From positions 1 through 64,000 of the forward strand of contig DKPQ01000023.1 of the NCBI GenBank assembly GCA_002471275.1: 64,000 bases of DNA. The letters are read 5' to 3'. The first letter of the stretch is position 1; every line of letters starts with the position of its first letter. The notes below the pieces were generated by a model. The model was not told the origin of the DNA. It made no database searches and saw only the letters and a list, made by a program, of their open reading frames with translations. A program made the translations under genes and the position numbers. Of the stretch, positions 42,890-51,189 are shown piece after piece. The DNA comes from Flammeovirgaceae bacterium UBA7330 (lineage in GTDB: Bacteria > Bacteroidota > Bacteroidia > Cytophagales > Cyclobacteriaceae).

Positions 42890-44812
42890 ATGCGTAACAT
42901 CTCTTTATTCGTGATCACTCTGATCATTCAATCCAATCTTTATAGCCAGGATCTGCTAAGTGGAAAATACTCAGCGGATGAATTGAAAGGTTTGTTCATC
43001 TCTCAGGAATCCTGGAAACCCTTTCCTGAAATATCTAATAGAGATGCCTGGAGTCAACTAGACCCCCAAATCATGAAGGGCTACCTGGAGCAGGCCAATG
43101 ATTGGATCGACTATGAATGGCCCTATATTCCGGCTACCTATTCATTACTTATCGACCGCACCGGAGATCGAGACATGTATCAGCAGGTGAGCTTTGAAAA
43201 GCGTACCGTGTTGGGAACCATGATCCTGGCCGAGATCTATGAAAACAAAGGACGCTTTATCGACCCGATCATCAATGGTATCTGGTCTATCTGTGAAGAG
43301 TCCTGGTGGGGCGTTCCGGCTCACCTTCCCAAAACTGAAGAGTACGCCGGCCTGATGGACGTCAGTGATCCGTTTGTTGATCTTTTCGCTGCCGAGACCC
43401 TTACTTTTCTGGCCTGGGCTGATTATTTCCTGGGTGACAAATTTGATGCGGTATCTCCACAGATCAGAAAAAGGATCTATTACGAAGGAAACAAACGCAT
43501 CTTTGAACCGCTGATGGCCAAGCATCACTGGTGGATGGGCGAAGAAGGGCGCAGACCCAACAACTGGAATCCCTGGATCTGCAGCAACTGGCTGAACTCC
43601 GTGCTTTTACTTGAGCAAGATGAAGAGAAGCGCATGCAGCATGTCAGCAAGATCCTGGTCGTTTTAGACGAATTCCTAAATCCCTACCCTGAAGATGGTG
43701 GATGTGATGAAGGGCCATCCTATTGGGGTGCAGCAGCCGCTTCACTGTATGACAACATTGAAATTCTAAACACGGCAACTAATGGCGCCTTCGCTTATGT
43801 GTCAGCTGACCAAAAGGTTAAAAATATGGCAGCTTACATCTATAAAGCCCAGATAAGCGAAGACTATTTCATCTCCTTTGCAGATGCTGACCCACAAACT
43901 AACGTTGACGGAGGACTTATTTATCGTTTTGGTAAAGCAGTGAATGATCCGGACATGATGAAATTCGGTGCTTATTTCTATGAGGCTGATAACCGCAAGC
44001 TTGGCAGATTCCACTACTTCAGAAACTTTTACAGGCTATTTACGCACGACGAAGTTATCAACACGCCAAAAGTCTTACCACTACCTCGTGATTCCTGGTT
44101 CCCAGATCTTCAGGTGATGGTATCCAGAGACAAAGAAGGGACAGACGATGGGTTCTTTGTTGCAGCCAAGGGTGGACACAATGCTGAAAGTCATAACCAC
44201 AATGACATTGGTAACTTCATGGTCTTTTATGATGGCAACCCGGTATTGATTGACGTTGGTCGTGGAACGTATACTCGCAAAGTGTTCAGCAACGAACGTT
44301 ACGACATCTGGTTTCATCGGTCGGATCATCACAATACACCATCGATCAATGGCATCCAGCAACCACCCGGAAAAGACTTCAAAGCTACCGATGCTGCATA
44401 CAAGGTCAGGAATAACTATGTATCATTGACTGAAAACATTGGCACAGCTTACCCCAAGAATGCCGGCATCAATGCCTATAACAGGTCCATACGTTTAAAC
44501 AGGGGGAAAAATGTGACGGTAACCGATACTTATGACTTAAAGAAAGGTGAACAGATCACACAGCACCTGATGACGGCTTACCCTGTAGAACAGGTTAAGC
44601 CAGGAATACTGCTCATCAATGCCAACGGGCAAAAAATGCAAATCACTTACCCTGCGGCCAACACGAAAGTGGAAATTGAAAAGGTGAAGTTAGTCACCAT
44701 GGAAGATCAGGGAGTCATCCAAAAATGGGGAGACAACATTTACCGAATCAACATCACCAACACCTCACCCGGCCTGAAGGGGACTTTCGAAATGAAAGTG
44801 AGTAAGTTGTGA
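42890..44812 (+). CDS. Heparinase II/III family polysaccharide lyase
   Basis: This 640-residue secreted protein (signal peptide to about residue 19, LYSQ) has an (alpha/alpha) toroid for most of its length and a C-terminal beta-sandwich of the Hepar_II_III type (AAKGGHNAESHNHNDIGNFM, PVLIDVGRGTYT, WFHRSDHHNTPSINGI) with the His residues that catalyse beta-elimination in the family. Likely substrates are uronate-containing polysaccharides such as glycosaminoglycans or ulvan/alginate-like polymers. It is divergent from the alginate-lyase-family gene. Confidence 0.88.
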   Translation: MRNISLFVITLIIQSNLYSQDLLSGKYSADELKGLFISQESWKPFPEISNRDAWSQLDPQIMKGYLEQANDWIDYEWPYIPATYSLLIDRTGDRDMYQQVSFEKRTVLGTMILAEIYENKGRFIDPIINGIWSICEESWWGVPAHLPKTEEYAGLMDVSDPFVDLFAAETLTFLAWADYFLGDKFDAVSPQIRKRIYYEGNKRIFEPLMAKHHWWMGEEGRRPNNWNPWICSNWLNSVLLLEQDEEKRMQHVSKILVVLDEFLNPYPEDGGCDEGPSYWGAAAASLYDNIEILNTATNGAFAYVSADQKVKNMAAYIYKAQISEDYFISFADADPQTNVDGGLIYRFGKAVNDPDMMKFGAYFYEADNRKLGRFHYFRNFYRLFTHDEVINTPKVLPLPRDSWFPDLQVMVSRDKEGTDDGFFVAAKGGHNAESHNHNDIGNFMVFYDGNPVLIDVGRGTYTRKVFSNERYDIWFHRSDHHNTPSINGIQQPPGKDFKATDAAYKVRNNYVSLTENIGTAYPKNAGINAYNRSIRLNRGKNVTVTDTYDLKKGEQITQHLMTAYPVEQVKPGILLINANGQKMQITYPAANTKVEIEKVKLVTMEDQGVIQKWGDNIYRINITNTSPGLKGTFEMKVSKL

Positions 44813-44875
44813 TCTATTTACATCAACTAAATATTGATTGATAGGAGCTTCGAAAGATTGAAGGATAAAAGCCCC

Positions 44876-45553
44876 TTAATCAGCCAATGGCAGAGATTCA
44901 AAAGTTTCAATTATCAATGAGGGTGTCACTGTTTTTTCAGATATTAAGCCTTCCAAAGGATCTTTGATATATAAGGACTCAAGCAAAGCATAATCCTTGA
45001 GCTTTTTAATTGCCTGATTATACAACAGAGGTTTTCTATTCTTTCTCCCACAATATCTTGAACTCATAATATTGGCGTATGCATTATAAAATTGGTCATA
45101 GGCAATATATTTAGATAAGTGATAAAGGTCATACACATCCCGCCACTCATTTCTTAGGTATAGAGTAACGAGTTTCATTCCTAACAAATCTATTGTACTT
45201 GGTAAATGAATTAGTACCCAGTTTCTCTGTCAGCTTTGGACCATGAAACTGATGCTCTGCTCTCATTTGCACTTTTACATCATCAAGAAATAAAGTCGCA
45301 TCAGAATCCTCTATCAATTGAATCTGAAATTTTGAAAAATCAGTCTTGAATCTATCAAGGAGTTTTTCAATATGAGGAAGCTTGAATTTTCTACCTGGAA
45401 ACTTATTATAGGCAAACAGATCGATATCCTCACTCAACCTCTATGATTCATTCTAATAGCCACACCTGTTCCTCCAATAAGATTGTATGAGTCTAGTTCT
45501 GGATATTTCATCAAAATATCCAGAACCTTTGAAGTACTTTCAGAAACTCCTTT
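44876..45553 (-). pseudogene. AbiEii/AbiGii-type nucleotidyltransferase toxin gene with two frameshifts
   Basis: Three reading frames together rebuild a protein of about 225 residues. The upstream frame has the family start YNLIGGTGVAIRMNHR, frame two continues LSEDIDLFAYNKFPGRKF, and frame three has LLGMKLVTLYL then EWRDVYDLYHL. The first shift is at about 45437, where one A is missing (CATAGAGGTTGAG for an expected HRRLSEDID). The second is at about 45190-45215. GG-T and S-E-D-I-D-L are the nucleotidyltransferase motifs of this toxin family. It could be inactivated, or the shifts could be sequencing errors in an A/T-rich region. Confidence 0.75.
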
Positions 45554-45869
45554 CAATAAGAATGTGCAATTTTTCTTCTCTTATTATCAGTGATATAACG
45601 AGCCGGATTTTTGCTTTCAAAAAAGAACCTAACGATCTCCTTTGTTTCTCAGGAAAGAAACCACTCATTAAAAGCTGATCTTTCCATACTTTTCGTATGA
45701 GGGCTTTATTGTAAGCTTGTTTGAGATCAATCCAATCTCTTTTTCCTCCATTAATCAGAAGTTTTTCAATAATTAGCTCATCAGACAGGCTATTCACTTT
45801 ACGCTTATTGTAAGACCACAACAATCCTGAATACTTACTTAGAAGCCGCCTTTCGAGTTTATCTCTCAT
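45540..45869 (-). CDS. Putative antitoxin partner of the AbiEii-like gene
   Basis: This 109-residue protein starts at ATG 45869 (MRDKLERRLLSKYSGLLWSYN) and is upstream of and overlaps the AbiEii-like pseudogene. The text LLWSYNKRKV, ELIIEKLLINGGKRDW and AYNKALIRKVWK resembles small proteins commonly placed before AbiEii genes (DUF6922-like), which I recognise by layout only. It is intact while the toxin is broken. The role as antitoxin is an inference from position. Confidence 0.5.
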   Translation of the reverse strand: MRDKLERRLLSKYSGLLWSYNKRKVNSLSDELIIEKLLINGGKRDWIDLKQAYNKALIRKVWKDQLLMSGFFPEKQRRSLGSFLKAKIRLVISLIIREEKLHILIERSF

Positions 45870-46116
45870 GGAATAATTCTGAATACCCACAATCCAAATT
45901 TAATTATTTAACGAATCATCGACAAAACCCGATCCAATCTAACATTAGAATGATAGAGTGAAGCCAGCATGATGAAATCCTTATTTTCCGATCGTCCAAC
46001 ATGCCCTTCATGTCAACTTTTCCGAATTTTTTATGAATTTATCGGCATCAAAAGAGTAATATCGCCCACCTTACAAGTACTACTATTGACCCAGTATTCA
46101 TGAATTCTATTGCCCA

Positions 46117-47559
46117 ATGATGAAACTTTTCAGACTATTCCTATCAGCTACTTTAATCTCTTCGATCGCGCATGCTCAATCCCCTGTTGACCTTAAGGAT
46201 CGGAGAGAGATTTTTGTAGATCATTATCTTATAGATCAAATGACTAGTGTGGAGATCGTAAAACATACCCCATACGACGAGGGCATGGTCTTTCCTTTCG
46301 ACAAGCCCTGGGAAGGACACTTTAGTGCTTATGTGACTATACTCAAAGATGGTGACCTTTACAGGGCATATTATCGTGGAGTCAGGGAGGCAGACAAAGA
46401 TGGAAATGATGCCGAAGTGACCTGCTATGCCGAGTCAAAAGATGGGATACACTGGGTCAAACCAGAACTGGGACTCTTTGATGTACACAGAACAACAAAA
46501 AACAACATTGTGTTGGCTCATGCTGCACCCGTCACCCACAATTTCAGCCCTTTCCTGGATAAGAATCCTGGTGTCAATCCTGGTGAAAAGTACAAGGCCC
46601 TTGGAGGGACAGGAAAAAGCGGTCTGATTGCATGGAGCTCTCCAGATGGGATTCACTGGAAAAAGCTGCAAGATGAGCCTGTATTTACCCAGGGTAAATT
46701 TGATTCTCAAAACGTGGCTTTCTGGTCTGAATCTGAAAACCAATACATCTGTTATTTCAGAACATGGACTGAAGAAGGATATAATGGTTTTCGCAGTGTG
46801 GGCAGGACTACCTCCAAAGACTTTATACACTGGACTGAGCCCCAGCAGATGACATTCGGTAATACCCCTTTGGAGCACCTTTATACTCAACAGACGAGCC
46901 CCTACTTCCGGGCTCCCCATATTTATGTGGCTATCGGTGGAAGATTTATGCCAGGTAGACAGGTACTTACTGAAGAGCAAGCCAAAGCACTGGAAGTCAA
47001 CCCCAAATATTTCAAAGATTGCTCTGATGCTTTTTTTATGACTACCAGGGGTGGCAACAATTACGACCGTTTGTTTATGGAGGCATTTATCAGGCCTGGA
47101 ATAGGTCTTGACAACTGGGTATCCCGATCCAATTACCCTGCCCTCAATGTGGTACAGACGGGCCCTGCGGAGATGTCCATCTACGTCAACCAGGATTATG
47201 CTCAGCCTTCAGCCCATTTGAGAAGGTACTCCATGCGATTGGATGGATTCACTTCCATCCGCGGAAAATACGAGGGAGGAGTATTCACCACCAAACCATT
47301 CACGTTTGATGGGAATAAATTGCAGCTCAACTATGCTACCTCCGCGGTTGGAGAAATCAAAATTGAATTGCAGGATAAACAAGGGAAACCAATTCCCGGA
47401 TTTTCAATAGATGACGCTCAAACAATCATTGGTAATGAGATCTCGCGGATCGTGGAATGGAATGGGAATAGTGATGTTTCTGCCCTGGCAGGAAAAACCA
47501 TCAAAATGCGGGTTTACCTGAAAGATGCTGATCTGTATTCCATCAGATTCAATAGGTGA
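46117..47559 (+). CDS. Secreted GH43/GH32-like five-bladed propeller protein
   Basis: This 480-residue secreted protein (signal peptide to about residue 20, SIAHAQ) has repeated propeller motifs of the GH32/GH43/GH68 type: WEGHFSAYVTILKDGDLYRAYYRG, ESKDGIHWVKPELGLF, SSPDGIHWKKL and TSKDFIHWTEP, where D-G-x-x-W repeats appear in each blade. It has a C-terminal beta-sandwich. It resembles a frequently occurring but poorly characterised hydrolase-like family. Catalytic residues cannot be assigned with certainty. Confidence 0.75.
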   Translation: MMKLFRLFLSATLISSIAHAQSPVDLKDRREIFVDHYLIDQMTSVEIVKHTPYDEGMVFPFDKPWEGHFSAYVTILKDGDLYRAYYRGVREADKDGNDAEVTCYAESKDGIHWVKPELGLFDVHRTTKNNIVLAHAAPVTHNFSPFLDKNPGVNPGEKYKALGGTGKSGLIAWSSPDGIHWKKLQDEPVFTQGKFDSQNVAFWSESENQYICYFRTWTEEGYNGFRSVGRTTSKDFIHWTEPQQMTFGNTPLEHLYTQQTSPYFRAPHIYVAIGGRFMPGRQVLTEEQAKALEVNPKYFKDCSDAFFMTTRGGNNYDRLFMEAFIRPGIGLDNWVSRSNYPALNVVQTGPAEMSIYVNQDYAQPSAHLRRYSMRLDGFTSIRGKYEGGVFTTKPFTFDGNKLQLNYATSAVGEIKIELQDKQGKPIPGFSIDDAQTIIGNEISRIVEWNGNSDVSALAGKTIKMRVYLKDADLYSIRFNR

Positions 47560-47641
47560 TGTTCGGCTAGGGATTAAATATTGAAGCCACTTCATTACCT
47601 GAAACCCATCCTTTGGTACTTCTTTTACGTAAAAAGGAATC

Positions 47642-48190
47642 ATGAAAAAAAACGGCGCTTCCGTTGTGATCACACATCAGATTCTGGAAGGAAAACAAGA
47701 TGCTTACGAGGAATGGCTGGGTAAAATCGATCCGTTATGTCGACAATCTCCCGGTCATATAGACAGTCAGATCATTCGCCCCATTCCTGATCTTACATAC
47801 ACATACACAGTTATCATCCGATTCGACTCAATTGGAAATCTGAAAAATTGGATGAGTTCTAAGCAACGTAAGGAATTAATCGCTGAAGTAAGGCCCCTGC
47901 TAGCAAGGGACGATCAATATTCCATCAACAGTGGTCTTGATTTCTTGTTTTCCAATCCTGGGGATATAAAAACACCGGTCCGTTGGAAACAGTACCTAAT
48001 CACCTGGTCGGCTATTTATCCACTTGTCCTGATGATACCTTTTGTTATTCTCCCCCTATTGAGAATGGTCAACATTCCCAAAAACATATTCTTTGACACA
48101 CTCATAATCACAGGGATTGTTGTTGTGTTAATGGTTTACATCATCATGCCAAGGTATACGCGGCTTATCAGACCCTGGCTGTTTAAATAG
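47642..48190 (+). CDS. Antibiotic-biosynthesis-monooxygenase (ABM) domain protein with membrane tail
   Basis: This 182-residue protein has an N-terminal ABM-type dimeric ferredoxin-like domain (HQILEGKQDAYEEWL, SPGHIDSQIIRP, RFDSIGNLKNWMSS) and two C-terminal transmembrane helices (about residues 118-140 and 148-168). ABM domains often bind small aromatic molecules or quinones. The membrane-anchored version is a known but uncharacterised type. It is 82 bases after the propeller protein and may be co-transcribed. Confidence 0.75.
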   Translation: MKKNGASVVITHQILEGKQDAYEEWLGKIDPLCRQSPGHIDSQIIRPIPDLTYTYTVIIRFDSIGNLKNWMSSKQRKELIAEVRPLLARDDQYSINSGLDFLFSNPGDIKTPVRWKQYLITWSAIYPLVLMIPFVILPLLRMVNIPKNIFFDTLIITGIVVVLMVYIIMPRYTRLIRPWLFK

Positions 48191-48307
48191 AAACCGGGAT
48201 TAAATTTGACTCACTCAATTAAACAGATGCAAAGAACACTCAAGTTTTGTAGCGAAAGTAGCATTCTTTACTCCTCCTTTTCTTTGCATTCGTTTCGGCA
48301 AGTAGAA

Positions 48308-49453
48308 TCAATCTTCCAGCTTCAATACGGCATATTTCCCTTTGTTCCACCCATGGATGAGGACATAAAGTTGCTCAGACCCGTCGGCAGATTTGACAAT
48401 ATGAGGCCACACCTGGTGGATATTGGTTAGCACAGGGATATCCAGGTCACCGGGTATCAGCGTAGACACCAACTCTTCACTGGTATGTACATAAATGGGT
48501 GCGGATTTCTGATTGCCAATTGGACTCAGTGCATTGAGGAAGTAATGATCTGATTTATAAGAGACATTACAGATAAGAGCTCCCTCAGGAATATCATCAA
48601 ATATTTCCACATACTTGCCTTTACTCGTAAACTTTACTACCTGACCGGCGGCTCGGTTGGCTACCAGAATGTGGTTCTTGTAGGCATAGATACCGTGTGC
48701 TGTCTTAAATTGGCCAGGTTCATCACCTTTACCACCCCAGGCCAAATCTCCCCAGCTCCAGCTACCATCTTTTTCCTCTATGGTCAGTACAAAATCTCCT
48801 TTTGAATAACCATGGGCCACATATAATGTTCCCTTCAGATAAGTCACATCGGTCACACCGAAATTACTGTCCGCCGAGCCAAAAAACTCATTGGCCGGGG
48901 CAAAAGAAAACTCCTTGCCTGTAGGCTTGAGTATTTCACTTACTATTTTTCCATCGAGGGTGACTACGAGCACCCGTTTACCTTCCTGCGCTACCGCCAG
49001 GTATTTCTTCCCTTTGTGGACAAAAAACACAATCCCATGAATGTTGTCTTTTAGCCTATCGTCCGTGCCAATGGTAGACCACGAAGTGAGGTCCGCACTG
49101 ATAGCGCACAGCCCGTAGCCGGGTATTCCCGTATATACGATACCTGTTTCAGGATCTTCATTAAACCCTCCATGCATCTTTGGTTCAAATTCCTGAGCTT
49201 CTTCAGGGAACGCCGAAGTGAGTTTTTCATCATACGAAAAGACAAAAGCCCCCTGACCAGTAACCAATTTGGCTAGTGTGCCTTCATGTGCAAATTCCTC
49301 ATATGGTAGCGCTTCACCTGCATAGGCCAATTCATGCGAATGATGGGTGTGATCTTGGTCGTGATCGTGGCTGTGTGACTGTGAGAGGCCATCTGTAGCA
49401 TAGGCCAGAATTGTCAGAATGAGCAAAAGGGTCTTTATTGGTCGAGCTATCAT
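48308..49453 (-). CDS. Secreted NHL-like beta-propeller with His-rich N-terminus
   Basis: This 381-residue secreted protein (signal peptide to about residue 24, GLSQ) begins its mature part with a His/Asp cluster, SHSHDHDQDHTHHSHE, typical of metal-binding segments. The remainder shows NHL-like propeller blades (GHISADLTS, HGIVFFVHKGKKYLAVAQ, GVTDVTYLKGTLYVAHGY, HGIYAYKNHILVANRAAGQVVKF). No enzyme motif is visible. A role in metal handling or binding is inferred from the His cluster only. Confidence 0.6.
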   Translation of the reverse strand: MIARPIKTLLLILTILAYATDGLSQSHSHDHDQDHTHHSHELAYAGEALPYEEFAHEGTLAKLVTGQGAFVFSYDEKLTSAFPEEAQEFEPKMHGGFNEDPETGIVYTGIPGYGLCAISADLTSWSTIGTDDRLKDNIHGIVFFVHKGKKYLAVAQEGKRVLVVTLDGKIVSEILKPTGKEFSFAPANEFFGSADSNFGVTDVTYLKGTLYVAHGYSKGDFVLTIEEKDGSWSWGDLAWGGKGDEPGQFKTAHGIYAYKNHILVANRAAGQVVKFTSKGKYVEIFDDIPEGALICNVSYKSDHYFLNALSPIGNQKSAPIYVHTSEELVSTLIPGDLDIPVLTNIHQVWPHIVKSADGSEQLYVLIHGWNKGKYAVLKLED

Positions 49454-49652
49454 TGTCTATAGGTTAATTTTTTTTGAAGTTAGACATTCCGGCTAAATAA
49501 GTCAATTTCAATCCTTTTCACAGGATATAATCACCATATGAATTTACTTCTGAGTATTAAACAAATGATACTGCTTCCATAAAATGCAAGTGACATTTTC
49601 GCTGGCAATCACCAAGTCATGAATCCGCTTTCTTTAAACCCAATAAATTCAA

Positions 49653-50894
49653 CTACAACCTGGTGTTCAAAATATTGTTGTAGATAGAGCCGAAGGTATA
49701 GCTCAGACCCACGCCCACATTGAGCCGGTAATTAGTTGCAATGGCTCGCTGCTGTAGGATGATATCTTCCAGTGAGGCATCACCCCGCTGAAGATTGATC
49801 TGATCCCTGATCATATCAAAATCAGCATTGATGCTGGCAAAAAGTCCCTTAAAAATTCTGACACTTGCTCGATTATCAATTGAGATCCGGTTTTTTGAAA
49901 AGTCATTCAGGAAATTTCGCACTGCAACACTGGAAAAAATATAGCCCCAGTCTCTTCTGAATCTTACATTCACAGAAAAAGATTGGCTGGGAAAACGGTC
50001 TTCATCAACATCATAAATGGTGGTCTCCAGATATTTTTGATAGTTGTATCCAATTTTATAAGCAAAGGTTATCTCCCGTGTAAGTACCTCCCGGTAATCA
50101 AAGAGGCTATATTCCACAGCAGGGGAAATGTTAAACCGTAACTGAAAGTTATCTACGTTATTGTTTTCAATATTCATAAAAACACCTGTTGACCAGTGAT
50201 CGCCAAGACTCTTGACAACACTGGTTCCGAAATACTTAAATTCACGGACACTTGTGAATTCCGTTCCATCATCCTGATCAATATTCAAAATTCTCCTTCT
50301 GAATAAACCATCAATCCTGACCCTCCAGTTTTGCGATACTTTATCACCTTCAAATCCCAATTCATAATTGAGCTCTTCCCTTGTATCCTGGTCACGTAAG
50401 CTTAATTCACCCTGAACCTCAAAAACCCAGTTATTCCACGGATCCCTTTGTATTTTATTCTCTGTTTCTTCTGATTCTTCGGTCACGACTATTTCGAATT
50501 TATCAGTCAGGTTAGTTTTCAGGATGTATGGTATTAAGCCTTTGAGTACTTCCTGAAGCAATCCTTTCCTGGTCTCATTGAATGTCAGCGTTCGGGAGAA
50601 GTCGGCAGAATATGTGAAATCCATTCCCTCAAACTCCCCCTTACCCGTGTATTCCATTCTGTAAATCTCACTGGAGGGACTCCATGTTCGATTAATCAAC
50701 AGATATACATCAGCCAGCGACTGATCCCGTACATGGGTGAGAAAAAGGCTGTTTTGTTGCATGTAGCTCTCATCGCAGCCCCGACAGTCAATCATCACTT
50801 TGAGTTCATCGGGTCGACTATCCTGTGCATTTGAAATGAAACCAAAAAGAAGGAGCACTAAGCCAAAATAAGTGCGTGGCTTAAAAATCATCAT
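49653..50894 (-). CDS. Secreted outer-membrane beta-barrel hypothetical protein
   Basis: This 413-residue protein (signal peptide to about residue 22, SNAQ) has an N-terminal segment with a CxxC (IDCRGCD), then about 200 residues of amphipathic beta-strands (DSRTLTFNETR, FRRDWGYIFSSVAVRNFLND, YRLNVGVGLSYTFG) characteristic of an outer-membrane barrel. The CRGC motif near the start recurs in related Bacteroidota proteins but no function is known to me. It is a stand-alone gene. Confidence 0.65.
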   Translation of the reverse strand: MMIFKPRTYFGLVLLLFGFISNAQDSRPDELKVMIDCRGCDESYMQQNSLFLTHVRDQSLADVYLLINRTWSPSSEIYRMEYTGKGEFEGMDFTYSADFSRTLTFNETRKGLLQEVLKGLIPYILKTNLTDKFEIVVTEESEETENKIQRDPWNNWVFEVQGELSLRDQDTREELNYELGFEGDKVSQNWRVRIDGLFRRRILNIDQDDGTEFTSVREFKYFGTSVVKSLGDHWSTGVFMNIENNNVDNFQLRFNISPAVEYSLFDYREVLTREITFAYKIGYNYQKYLETTIYDVDEDRFPSQSFSVNVRFRRDWGYIFSSVAVRNFLNDFSKNRISIDNRASVRIFKGLFASINADFDMIRDQINLQRGDASLEDIILQQRAIATNYRLNVGVGLSYTFGSIYNNILNTRL

Positions 50895-51189
50895 GTTGTA
50901 AAAGTTGAATAACCAGTTGTAAATTAACCATCAAACACAAATAAGTGTTTGATTTACATTTAAATATCATGTAGGATGATAAGAATTTCAGGGTAGGTCC
51001 TATAAAAAATTGCAAGTTAATCTATTGTGAGGGGCCTAAATAATCTCACAAAGCTCATTTGGCACCGGATTAACTTTCAATATCATTCATTTTTTAACTG
51101 ATACGACACGAATTACGTCAGATATGAAAGTGTACTGGTGAAAGGAAAATAGGCCATGATGGTTCAATACACAGTGTGATTACGTCATG

